From Phascolomyces articulosus (Eukaryota; Mucoromycota; Mucoromycetes; Mucorales; Lichtheimiaceae), in assembly GCA_025677815.1 (NCBI GenBank), contig JAIXMP010000023.1, forward strand, positions 1-64,000: 64,000 nucleotides of DNA, read 5' to 3'. Of the stretch, positions 13,522-26,267 are shown one piece after another. How positions within the stretch are numbered: the stretch's first letter is position 1; every line of letters starts with the position of its first letter. The notes beneath the pieces are model-generated. The model ran no database searches, had not been told where the DNA came from, and saw nothing but the letters and a program-made list of their open reading frames with translations. A program made the translations under genes and the position numbers.

Positions 13522-14709
13522 TTATTGGTTACTACTACTACTCCTACTACTCTTTCGAATTTCATGGACTTTACGTACTAAAGGTGCCCAGATCTCATTG
13601 GGTCCATAATGCATATACCCTAAACCAAGAGAAGCACCCGCCAAATGAGCATAATGATCAAATCGTCGCCAACCCAACATGATACCAGCCAAATCAAAAC
13701 CCATCATGGCCGGTAAAGCATATCCCATCTTGATCGGTATAAAAGGTAAAAACACCAAGGAAACACTAGCATTAGGGTATAAATACGCTGTTCCTGCTAA
13801 CAAACCATAAATGGCACCACTGGCACCCAAACTTGGCATGATGGGACGATATCGACGTGTAGCAATACTTAATACATGACTAGCGACATTGGCACCAATG
13901 CCTGTAGCTACATACGAAGCCAAAAATTGTTCTCTTCCCAAGTATTGATGAATGACCATACCAAAGGAATACAGACCCATCATATTCAAACCCAAATGAA
14001 AAATTTCTTGATGTGAAAAACAACTGGTCACCAAAGTAATGGATGAATTTCGGGACGCCGGGTTATGGGTAAACCATTTTGTCATGAAGGGTAACATGCG
14101 AGGGAATTGCCAAAAGCCAAATACGACCAGATTAATTCCAATCAAAGACCACAAGGTCTTTTCGGCTTCGGTCAAGGAAGCCAATTTATCCACAACAATC
14201 AAATACGCGCGGACCAAGTCGCGAGGTATCATGTCCAATTGTTCCAGTCGTAGACGTGCTTTTTCCATGATTTCTTGATGTCGTTCTCGCATCCATGCTT
14301 GTTTTGCTTGAATGTATTCGCCTATCGAAAGCTCGTCCGTGTTACGTAGCCAAGATGATCGTTGGCGTAATCGTTGCCAAAATGTCACTTGATTGCGATC
14401 GTATTCTACTGCAGCTACCACAAAGGCAGTGACTGAAGCTGTTAAACCAAATAAAACAGGGCCCAAGATACGAACAGGTGGGAGTGGGTTAAATAGATTG
14501 GTTGCTTGTTTTGGTGTTACGGTGACGACAATGGGTTGTTGTTGTTGGTCTATTCGTCTTCGAGCCGTGCTGTTACGAACACGAGAATAATACACACGAT
14601 TAGGACTTAGGTTGGTTTGTTGGAATCGTTGACAGGGCCATGAACGAATATAATTTCCGGTCGATCGTAATAAAGGAACGGATTGTCGTGTTATTATTGA
14701 GGGTATCAT
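13522..14709 (-). CDS. PCP1: mitochondrial rhomboid protease (Pcp1/PARL)
   Basis: A single exon of 395 residues. The Arg/Gln-rich N-terminus looks like a mitochondrial presequence, followed by an extra N-terminal membrane segment (about 80-102) and the six-helix rhomboid core (about 185-370). Catalytic Ser297 lies in GASGAIYG and catalytic His355 in DHYAHLAGA; the conserved HLGLNMMGL segment (His238, Asn242) is present. The family cleaves membrane proteins inside the inner mitochondrial membrane. In yeast Pcp1 (also Rbd1, Mdm37, Ugo2) processes the dynamin Mgm1 and cytochrome c peroxidase, and is needed for mitochondrial fusion. It is transcribed away from the Ugo1-like carrier gene, with only 243 bp between the start codons. 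It has no introns, unlike most genes around it. Confidence 0.93.
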   Translation of the reverse strand: MIPSIITRQSVPLLRSTGNYIRSWPCQRFQQTNLSPNRVYYSRVRNSTARRRIDQQQQPIVVTVTPKQATNLFNPLPPVRILGPVLFGLTASVTAFVVAAVEYDRNQVTFWQRLRQRSSWLRNTDELSIGEYIQAKQAWMRERHQEIMEKARLRLEQLDMIPRDLVRAYLIVVDKLASLTEAEKTLWSLIGINLVVFGFWQFPRMLPFMTKWFTHNPASRNSSITLVTSCFSHQEIFHLGLNMMGLYSFGMVIHQYLGREQFLASYVATGIGANVASHVLSIATRRYRPIMPSLGASGAIYGLLAGTAYLYPNASVSLVFLPFIPIKMGYALPAMMGFDLAGIMLGWRRFDHYAHLAGASLGLGYMHYGPNEIWAPLVRKVHEIRKSSRSSSSNQ

Positions 14710-14952
14710 AGCTTTCGATACGTGACGAAAAAAAAAACCAGTAGTAAAAGTAGACCTATAAATTTAGAACTAAAGTGTTTTTTTTCGGGAAACAAAGAAA
14801 ACGTAAAAAAAATAGGGTTGTGTACGTGCGGGTTACTAAATTGATATGCGTACACACCAACTTGATTTTACACTTTTTTTTCTTTTTAACATATAAAACG
14901 ATCTGGACAAAATAAAATATCGCTTCCCCCATCCTCGATCACCTAATGCAAC
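14710..14952. promoter_or_regulatory. shared bidirectional promoter region PCP1/UGO1
   Basis: The 243 bp between the two divergent start codons must hold both promoters. It contains a perfect 7-bp inverted repeat, GTGTACG at 14820-14826 and CGTACAC at 14849-14855, with a 22-bp spacer close to the middle. TATA-like and pyrimidine-rich sequence lies on the carrier side (14870-14935). Function of the dyad is inferred from position only. Confidence 0.55.
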
Positions 14953-16536
14953 ATGACATTGACAGCTTACTTGAGTCTATTATCACTTGGAAGCAGTATT
15001 CAATTACGATCAAGTAGTGATAGTTTTGAACGTGAAGAACAAGTCTATCGATTACGTCGGATGGATTCAGCATTATCGCGTGCTCAAATAGACGTTGTGA
15101 ATGCCGTCAGTCAACACAGTGCTCCTGCAGAAGAAAAAGGTGTGTGTATATTCATTTATATTACAGAAAAAAAAAGAACGACTCATTCATGGAAGAAAAC
15201 GAATGCTTTTATAGATGCACGAGAAAGTGCCGTGGCATTAAGTTTAACAATGGGCACAATGGTAGCCAACTATATATTATGTTTCCCGATCGTGGTAGCA
15301 AGACACCGATTACAAGCCTTTCCTATATCAGGACGGAATGATTCACCTATAGCTTTTATTCATTCATTTCGCACAATGTATCAAACACAAAGCATATCTT
15401 CCATGTATTCGGGTATTGGTCTGGGTTTACTGAGTCAAGCAGTTACAGGAGCTTATGATTCATATTATGGTCGATCCCGGAGGCACGGAATCATTCCATT
15501 TATCACAAAAGCATGGTAAGCACTATAATAAACAATGTGGGTATGTGTATTTAAGCATAATGACAGAAAATGATGATTCACACTTTATTGTTTTTTTTAT
15601 TCCATTCTATATAGTTTAGGCACCGGATTATTTATCCTCCTTTATCCATTTTATCGAAGTGCATTGATCGTTCGAGTTCAGTCTGCTGGTACATTTAAAT
15701 TAATAACAAGTGTCAAGGATTTTGTCTTTTCCTATACGCATGTATTTACACGATTTTTTACACCACGACGATGGAACCAACCTTTACCCCCACTTTTCTC
15801 TGTTTTCATACCATCATGCATTACCCAAGTGTTGACCGAAAAACTCTTGCTCTTTTTATACCAACGGATTTACCCTTTTGTTTCCTTTCGAAAAACTAAT
15901 TTATGGTCCTCCTCTCCTTCATCTACTTCTTCACGACGATCCAGATCACATCAACAACACCGACGGACGCGTCGTCAAGCAGTCGAAGATTCACGGATTG
16001 CTTTGGAATCTGCTTTATTAGCTGAACTGGATCCTAATGCTTTAGGTGTCAATGGTGGGAATGTGATGGGTTCCACTGCGTATGGTAACTCAACGAGTGG
16101 TAGTTCCGGGAACCGCCATAGACGAGGGGATGATGCCAAATTATTACGTACTTTTTATCCAGAAATGGTATCTGGTATTGCGAGTAGCATTATTACGCGC
16201 GCCATCAGTTTCCCGATCGATACAGTCGTGTTTAAACTCATGTTGCAAGATACGGGAATGCTGCCGGTTCAAACTCATTTTACTGGATTTTTTGATTGTA
16301 TTCGACAAACATGGACATCCGAAGGGGGTTGGAAAGCATTCTTTCCTGGATGGGGTGGATTGGTCGTTGAAATTGCTGTTAGTTACTTGGTGTTGGAAGG
16401 GTCTTGGATGCTTTATCGATTGGCGGATTGGAAATTAAGTATGTATCCAAGTCAAGAACCCAAGAGCGTAAGAAAAGCCCGTCATCTTCGTGAAAGAATT
16501 AATAATCATAATAATCATGATAATCATAGTATATAG
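14953..16536 (+). CDS. UGO1: SLC25A46/Ugo1-like mitochondrial carrier-family protein
   Basis: Three exons: 14953..15139, 15215..15515 and 15615..16536, giving 469 residues. Intron 1 is 75 nt, a multiple of three without a stop, so retention would also leave the frame open. The protein has two recognisable carrier-type units (about 65-160 and 343-445) separated by a Ser/Arg-rich linker. Carrier signatures are degenerate, for example FPIDTVVFKLML in place of the canonical PxDxxxxR, and the segment from FYPEMV through LPVQTHFTGFFDCIRQTW follows the C-terminal layout of SLC25A46. In yeast Ugo1 sits in the outer mitochondrial membrane and links Fzo1 to Mgm1 during fusion; human SLC25A46 acts in outer-membrane dynamics. 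Assignment rests on this family resemblance and on the PCP1 neighbour. A generic substrate carrier is less likely because transport motifs are missing. Confidence 0.72.
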
Positions 16537-16861
16537 TAAGAATAATAATAATATTGCATAATATGAATGTATTTCCTCTCCCTCTTCCTTAATTCACATC
16601 ATCTCCTTCCTCTTATTTTTCCTTCTCCTCCATTTGTCCATTGTATTTTGTCTTGTTTCTTTTTTTTATATATTTTATTATATATATATATATATATATA
16701 TTCTTTGTTGTTGGTTGATGTGTTGTGTTTTAGAAGTCAATCAATGAAATGGTGAGAAAGAAAAAAAAGCGAATATGGTAAATAGCGAGGATTTTTTTTT
16801 GGTAAGGTCTTGTAATGGAAAGGGTAAATAATAATAAAGTAATAAGAGAAAGAGAGCGAGA

Positions 16862-18679
<1,818 letters not shown>

Positions 18680-21666
18680 TGTGGGTTATATATCAATCGT
18701 TTTATATGTATAAAAGAGTGGGTTAAAATAGAAAGAAAAAGGACGTAATACGCGTCCTGCTTTTCCGCTCAAAAATCTAGCAAACGTCATCCCTCCCTTT
18801 CCAGCAAAATTCGAGAACCGAAAAGGCATCCGCTTTTTTAAAAGCAGGCCACAGGTCTTGCGCAGCAAAATCAGACTCTTCATTTTTGACATCCTTCATT
18901 CTATACAATGGAACAACACTAGCCCAATTGGCTTACAAAAAATTCAAGGTAACCAAAAAGCACTTTTACAATTATCTCCTTATGTGTAGTATTTTCAAGA
19001 AGAAGTTCGTGTTGATTTTCAGTATCCCTATTTATTTAAGAGAAACGGAAGGACTAGACTTCGCCGTGCTTAAATTAATTAACTTAAGATCCACGGAATC
19101 TAATGCAAAAACCAATACTTCTTAGTTTGACTCTTCAATCAATTCATGTAAAGAATGAGTGCTTTAGCCTCGCCTGCATCAGTGCACTGCTAAAAAAAAA
19201 AGACTTCAAACCTCTTAGGTTATCGGATTGCAAGTACGTGCTACTGTACAAGTTACTTCTCGGTAAGAGCACCAGAATGATTGGAAAGTATTCTATCCTC
19301 CAGAGTTACCATGTTGAAAAATTGCAGATCTAGTGAAGTGTTCAAAAGTACATTTTTAATATTTGCACATGAATACGTAAAAAAAAATCATCAACAGATA
19401 AAAATAATGTTGCTACCTCGAAAAAAAGCAATTGAGAATTGCAACCGTGTTGTTGAACTGTTCCAATCAAAACATTGGTTGCCCGATATGCCAAAAATGT
19501 TAACATTTTAGGTTTTTTTTTTCCATAATAGCCTTCTCATGTTATCTCATATTACGTACCCTTTTTTATCTGTTAGTGAAAAATGATTTATATCAGAAGC
19601 AGTTGGAAATGGGAAAAAAGTGCCCAACCTGATTGTATGCGAATAAATGATAATATAATATTCGCAATTTTGAAAAATTAAAATCGACAATATGGGTATT
19701 TACTATTATATATTCTATTTTTACATTTTTTACACAGTGTATTTGATCTTTTCAGACTATGGCAATACCATTACTTTTAGTCGTCGCGCGAGATGAACAC
19801 GAATTTCATATAAAGTTGACCAGTGTGTTCCAACGACGCTGAGGATCTGGTTTCAACTTTTCCGGTAGCTACCTTCGACAGGCGCTTGTTCAACCATATA
19901 TATATCACTTGCTATGCACGAACTGTAAGGATCATGAACAATTTATGGATAAATGCACAGCATTATTATACTTAACTACTAACCACTCTGGGTTTTGGCA
20001 TAGGATACTTATATCTATTAGCATTGCGTTACACAGGGAAAAAAAAGCATTGCTTAACAAATACGTGTTATAGACACACTATAGCTCGTTTAAGCAACGC
20101 ATTTTTAAGTTTTCTATTAATACGTTGTACCTTGAACGAGCTATAACGCGCGTTATAGGACTCGTTTCTCGCGGTATTATAGGAAAATGGTTGAACATCT
20201 TCCCAACAACATCAGGGAGTGTGTTACCAAAAACAAGTGTATCGTGATTTGTTAGATTCAATGTTCCTGTTTGATAAACAATATATCACGAAAAGACGCG
20301 AATACAATGAAGAATAAACAGTTGGTAAAACTGATACTAATCTTTTATTTCTGTATTTCAGAACCGAATACCAAGCATCAACTATAAAACATTTGAAACG
20401 CATTGGTAAAAATTAGTGCAAAAACTTCAAGGGTCAAGATTCATCTTTTTACTCTTGATGGCCTATGGTTATAACTTCAGATGTGAAGATAAACCATCAA
20501 ATACGAGTAACAATGATGCCCAAGACGATGTGTAAAAAGGAGCATGATGAAGGGAGTCCAGACTGAAGTACTTATTAGAGATATTTCCCAAACCAGAGAG
20601 GATTACTAACCTCGAGGTTCTTGGTGCTCAAACCTATAGCCTTGATCACATAATTTATAGATCTTAAATGCCGGAAAGTGGAACAATTGTACATTACCAA
20701 AAAAAAACCAGAGCAATTATCCCTCCTAATCCTACTAATCATATGCATCAGACAGCACATATCCTACCAGCAATACTCTATCTTCAGTTATATATTAATT
20801 TTCTTGGTCTCTTACTAAATTTGCGGGTGGTTTATTTCTTTTTACTTTACACTATGTGTAATTTTATGTCTGCAGTCGATTATTTCAACTCTGCAAAAAA
20901 AAAAAAAAGCTATATAATTCTTTTTTAAACTGGGCAAAGCTATATTGTGGATAATGTAAAAAAATCTTGCACAAAAATAGAAACAGAATTATACTCTAAG
21001 AAATAATTGGTAATTTTGGTTTAGCGTGCAGTTAAATTTAAGAAAACTCAAGATGATATTCGAGGCGTTTGACTGAGGCGCCCTTCTTTATCTTTTCGGT
21101 GGCCCTGATTGCTTCAATCCAAATCTCTTTTTCCGTTCTGACTCACAAGAAGATGTCTAGTCATCCAATGTTGGAGATGATAGGAATAGTCCGACTTGCA
21201 AAAAGATAAGGACACCATTGAACATGACTGGATGGGCCTTGAAAAAGACAGAAGAATTCGAGAATACTTTAGTAAAAAAAAAAAAATATATCAAAAACCT
21301 AGTTTTTGATAAGAATGAGTATTTGAATTCTTCCGATTGAGAAGCCTTTGTTGGTAAAGACAACAAACCAACTTAAATACCCTGCCCTCCTACATTTACG
21401 TTGAAATTATAAAGTTTATTAAGACGAAATTAATTGATCACACGCTGATTTCAGCTTCTTGCTCTCGTCACTTCACAAGGCTCAGTTCTGAAAAACCTGC
21501 AGGGCAGCAGGAAAACGGTGTGGGTATATGACCGAAAAAAAGGGGTTACAAATCAAGAAGATAGATATAGAAAGGTGATTACTAAATTATATATAAAGAG
21601 TTGGGAGAAAAAACAGAGCGTAACTATCCTAGGTGGTGGGAAACATTATGGAGCCTCCTACATTTA
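18680..21666. other. gene-free region with decayed sequence
   Basis: Scattered 60-80-codon frames (18886-19125, 19103-19333, 19281-19511, 20079-20261, 20668-20928) show no domain I recognise, switch frame and stop often. This looks like old transposon or gene debris rather than live genes. The part next to 18680 should hold the RPT4 promoter. Confidence 0.5.
20046..20158. repeat. nested palindrome cluster
   Basis: CTATAACGCGCGTTATAG at 20141-20158 is a perfect 18-bp palindrome. TATAGCTCGTTTAA at 20080-20093 is matched in inverse by TTGAACGAGCTATA at 20132-20145 with one mismatch, and the GCATTGCTTAA motif near 20047 resembles the inverse of TTTAAGCAACGC at 20090-20101. Together they could fold into a branched hairpin. 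A relic transposon end is the likeliest explanation. Confidence 0.45.
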
Positions 21667-22176
21667 CAGGGTGCCCCCGCTTTTTGCAATTTCTCTCAAG
21701 GCAATCTCTCAAAAACATAACAATTTCTCAATTTTCAATTTGCAACCATCATGCTACATTGTTGCGTCTTAGCAAGGGTGAAAATATATCATTTTTGGCT
21801 GAAGTTATTTTCATAATTCACCTATATCAAATACAGTTGTGCGAGTAGTAGTATATAATATAGATTACTTTGTAAATATTTATTACAGCTTTTTTGTCAG
21901 ACTTTAATTATATTAAACAATATGTATTATAAACAATGAAAGCCTTGTTTCTATCTAGAGGCATTGAATGTATTTGCATAGGAAACAAGGGAAGGGAAAG
22001 CAACATCATTCAATAAAGTAGTTTTTACTGTCGTGTTTTATTATATATCTTATATTTAGTTATACGAAGTTTGTTCCGTTAGAATACGTATGATACATAT
22101 TTTCTGGATAACATTTTTAGAGTAGTACTAACTCTAATACGCCAAACACCTGTTGCAAAAACCGGGGGGCTGACTT
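21667..22176. mobile_element. possible degenerate Tc1/mariner (pogo-like) relic
   Basis: The left end, 21667-21689, reads CAGGGTGCCCCCGCTTTTTG followed by CAA. The right end at 22153-22176, read in reverse, carries CCCCCCGGTTTTTGCAA. The inner 17 bp match at 15 positions and both ends abut a TA dinucleotide (21665-21666, 22177-22178), as expected for Tc1/mariner insertion. A third similar end, CCTGTTGCAAAAACAGGGG, lies at 22673-22691. No transposase is readable. The short, imperfect match keeps confidence low. Confidence 0.35.
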
Positions 22177-22741
22177 TAATCTGATGCTTAAAACCTATTT
22201 TTTATACAAACATATACATTCTTTGACTCAACAAAGGCATTCTTTTATAGTCCTTTATCTAAGTCTGAACCTCACTTCTTTTCGCATTATACTTTTATGC
22301 AAACATATTGCAAATATTTATAGGTTACTTGATTAACTGGTCAGGGGAAAAGGGACGGTTTACAGTTTATAGAGCTGGAGATTTATTAGATATGGGAGTG
22401 GTCATTTGGTTTGGTGTGGAATAATTATTTGACTGAGATACTATAAAACGTCATCAAAACTTAGTCTCTCCATCCTAATCGCTTGGAAATACAAAATGTT
22501 GTGTATATATAAAGATATTATTTGCATCTTGGAATTGTTACTGCCTTCTAAAAATATACGGTCAGCTCTCGTTTTATGAAATCCCAATATATATATATAT
22601 ATGCAGACTCTACACATTATGTAACAAATTCTTGGAATTGCTATCGTAGAAATTACTAAGTGATGTAGATTTCCTGTTGCAAAAACAGGGGTTGAAAGTA
22701 TATTATAGTAGCACTATTATTATTTTTGGGTTCAATTCGTA

Positions 22742-23381
22742 GGGTGCATTTCACTTGTAATCGCCAAAACCTTATTTTATTTCAATTTTACACTTTTAGT
22801 TTCCGACTCTTTATTTGGTAACGTCGTGTAACGTTTGTATGTATGTATCCTCATTCAATTCTAAAATTTCCCAATCATTAGGAATAATCTCTTGAGATTC
22901 AATCTCTTCAGATGGGAGAGAACTTGTTTCAATGAGCTCTGGCTCATTAGCAACAATGCGATCATTATGATCACGTAGTTTGGCTTTGGCTGCTTTTTGA
23001 CGTTTGCTTTGTTAAGGCATCGATAAATTAAAAATGGTTAAAGGTGTGGGAAGAACACTGGGCGAGAACACACACTAAGTCAACCTATGATCACGTGATT
23101 TCAGGGGTTTCAACTATTTAAACCCCGCATAATGCTAACTCACCATTTCAATTTTTCTCCTTTCCAGCTAAAAATCCTCAAAATTTGGCAAAACCGACCG
23201 ACTTTGACAGGTTTCAATTTTTTTCTCAACCATTTTTACAAGTTTCTATACTCTAATAAATATTCTTATTAGGTTTAAAAATGATATTTAAAGTAAAAGT
23301 TCGCAAGATATTGTCCTAGTGTGAAGCTGAAGCTTTAAAAAAACAGGGTAAATTATTGGCGATTACAAGTGAAATGCACTC
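22742..23381. mobile_element. Tc1/mariner-type MITE, 640 bp, with TA target duplication
   Basis: The left terminus, 22742-22767, and the right terminus, 23356-23381, are inverted repeats of 26 bp with a single mismatch; the core is TGCATTTCACTTGTAATC. Both ends abut TA (22740-22741 and 23382-23383), the target duplication of Tc1/mariner elements. Near-identity of the termini suggests a fairly recent insertion compared with the surrounding debris. Inside are a perfect hairpin GGGGTTT/AAACCCC (about 23103-23125), the palindrome ATCACGTGAT and a short broken reading frame on the minus strand. It is too short to be autonomous. Confidence 0.75.
22811..23020 (-). pseudogene. broken short reading frame inside the MITE
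   Basis: From ATG at 23020 the frame reads Met-Pro-stop-Gln and then stays open for 66 codons to TAA at 22811. It encodes a basic segment (SKRQKAAKAKLRDHNDR) followed by an acidic one (SEEIESQEIIPNDWEILELN). The third codon TAA could derive from CAA by one C-to-T change. This may be the N-terminal remnant of a transposase ORF kept in an internal-deletion derivative, but no transposase signature is present. Confidence 0.4.
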
Positions 23382-24741
23382 TAACTGCTTTCTTGAAAGT
23401 ATAACAAATCATCATTAATATTCTTATAGTATATACATTTTTACAGTTAACCAACCAATGTGCACATACAATGTTCATTCTTGTTATCACATTGGAACAA
23501 GACTATTTATGATAAAAATTATTGTTTTATTTAATGTCCCTTTTGAACATGGCACCAGGTTAATAAGACGGTGCTATATAACAATACTGTACTACTACAT
23601 ATACAGCCAAGGCTTGGTTAATCACCAAGGAAGCGCAAGTATAGTGTAAAAGGCATAAAATCGAAATACGTAGCTACATGATGATAAAACGATGTAAAGT
23701 CTTGGATTACATGATCCTTTTTTTTATACATGTTGAAATATAAGGTTCAAATTTAACGATTATAAAAATATCAATGATCTACATTCTTATGCATGTCGAA
23801 CGTATAGATTTCTATCTACAACCATTCTCTCGCCCGTGCTATCGTATATCCCTGATCTCAGCAGGTGCTCTATGCTTGTGGCCAATTTTATTGGCTGTAA
23901 ACCGCCATAACGTTATAGGCCTTTACATTATGACATAGCTGTTCATGATAGCTCACATATAATGCACGAAGCTTTGAAAAATCCTTAGTACAATACATGG
24001 AAAAGAAAAAGGAAGAAGAAGCACGAAAGGAGGATTGTGTTTATATTTTAATAAAGTTTAAGTCTAACGCGCATAAAGAAGTGGGTTGATGTAAAGCTGG
24101 AAGTAAAGTTATATGCCCCTTATTATGTTCACTGTAAGTCAACAAAATACAAGGATGTGCATTTGAAATTGCTGGAGAGATAAGTAGTCCTTGCGGCCAG
24201 TTCTATCAAAAAGTGAAAGTCAATTGAGGGTGAATAAAAGAGAGGTACGACAATCCGGTCAGGAATTTTAAAATGGAGGTAACTCATTATTTTAAGGTAA
24301 ATACGCACCTATTATTAGGTGAAGAAAGAATAAAATAATAAATATGTAAATTTGATATAATCTGAATAGAATGTTTTATTTCATGAATTTCAGAACGATT
24401 TGTTTTTTTTTTTTTTCAACACTTAACGCATGAAAATTTAATACCCATCAGATCATTCATGGTGCCATCTATTTATGTTTGAGCGATCGTAGCAGTCATA
24501 TAAAAAGCTATTTATTTATTTTCAGGATTCATTTTATGATTTTTTTACGTGCGATTTTTTATATGTAAATTGATAAGTGTTTATATATACGTAAAGCAAA
24601 TGGGTGTTGGTTTTTTTTTGGATTGATTAATATACTATACTTGAGGGCTACACGAGTAAAGGTAGAGAGAAAAAAGACAGAGAGAGAAGCCAAAAAACAT
24701 AAATGTAAACAGCTGTACACATAGTGGGATAAACCGTTTTT
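23382..24741. other. intergenic, no gene seen
   Basis: AT-rich DNA between the MITE and the TOA1 stop codon. One 63-codon frame at 23458-23649 shows no domain. The right end should be TOA1 3' UTR. Confidence 0.5.
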
Positions 24742-26267
24742 TTACCATTCGAAATCACCACTAGCACGATGGAAAAGATAATCTCTTCCGTTCACAAGCA
24801 TGATACCATCCTTCAAAACGCACTTCCACTTGTTCTTTGTACGGGTGACCTACAGATATACACCAAGATAAAAAAAATTAGCCATCTACGTATATAACAT
24901 ATCCCACATTTGCCAGTCACTCCTTCTTGCACCACTTCTTAATTTCTGTTATTTATATATATACCTTATCATACAAACACAAGATAATATGTTCAATTTC
25001 TTCCCCTCCATCGGCATCATCATCAGCATCATCTGAATCATCAAGATCAGAGTTGATATCATCATCCCCAGCGTCTGCACCATCCCCTTCACCATCAAGT
25101 TGTGGAATCCGGGTGTTAGGACGGATAGCTCCAGCTTTCACGGCACGAACACGTGCATCACGCATAAGCACTTTAACATCTTCTGGTAAATTGTTAAATG
25201 GTATGGATTCGCCTGAAGATGAAGAAGTAGCAGTGAAGGCCAAATTGGAATGACCAGCAGCATTATTACAAATTTCGGCAATATGTGCATCAATTTGCTA
25301 TACAAATTTATCAACCCACCAAAATAAACTCATAAGTTTCCATAAAAATATAAATTCATATGGTATATTTTCTCCATCCCATCCATTATAATCATTACCT
25401 CTGTAGTCATTTCTGAATCGGCCGCGCCATCATTTTGAGGAATATTAGGTCGAGATGCATTGTTGTTACTATTATTACCACCACCAGGCAATTGAAGATC
25501 TTGGGCAGGTTTTGCGGGTTGTTGTTGTGGTTGAGATGTATTAGGAGTCATCAAAGGATATTGCTGACCATTTGAAGGTGGCTGAGAAGTTTGTGGTTGT
25601 TGAAGTTGTTGTTGTTGAAGTTGTTGTTGTTGGCCAGCAGGAAGAGGTGGTCGAATACTACCTGTGGCCAACGCAGGCAAGCTTGCTGCGGCACCTTGTG
25701 CATAGGGCTAAATCAATAAGTCAGAAATCATATACAAAAAAGAAAACTTCGAAATAGAAAAAAAAAAATAATTACACTAGGATATTGAAGTTGTTGTGCT
25801 TCACCTCCAGCACCCATATTCACTTGTTGCGATTGTTGTTGCTGTTGTTGAGCTTGCTGCTGTTGTTGCTGCTGTTGTTGTGGTTGTTCTTCACCGTCCT
25901 CATCATAATATGCTTCGTCGCTGAACCCAAAGTTTGCAACGCGTGATCGAGCTACTTTGGCTTCCCATGACTAATATAAATATTCGATTTGTCAGCCTTT
26001 TTCGTTATACCCTTCTTTTTTTTTTCTTTCACCCTTTTTTTTTAACAAAAATATTTTTCTCATACCCGCTGTAACTCTTGTAAAACTGCCTCGTCAATGC
26101 CCATGTCTTCGAATTCACCTCGCACTTGACTTATGACTTCGTCAATCACATATCGGTAGACGTTTGACTTTTTTGAATAAAAAGGAATAGTGTTTAGTGT
26201 ATATGAAAAACAGATAGTCAGTAAAAAAAATAAAAAAGCTAAAACTCACCACGATGGCATTAGACAT
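24742..26267 (-). CDS. TOA1: transcription factor IIA large subunit (TFIIA alpha/beta)
   Basis: Six exons: 26267..26250, 26167..26066, 25970..25776, 25707..25399, 25297..24965 and 24849..24742, giving 354 residues. The first coding exon is only 18 nt. The N-terminal four-helix-bundle segment (SNVYRYVIDEVISQVRGEFE) is followed by long Gln-rich stretches, a spacer, an acidic Asp-rich block, and the C-terminal beta-barrel region NKWKCVLKDGIMLVNGRDY ending FEW. TFIIA stabilises TBP on TATA promoters and pairs with the small subunit Toa2. Conserved ends joined by a variable Gln-rich, acidic spacer are the family hallmark. No lesion is seen. Confidence 0.94.

Noticed and set aside
18886..19511. Series of plus-strand ORFs that looked like a broken transposase
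   Set aside because: No catalytic motif or family signature could be identified, so no assignment is made.
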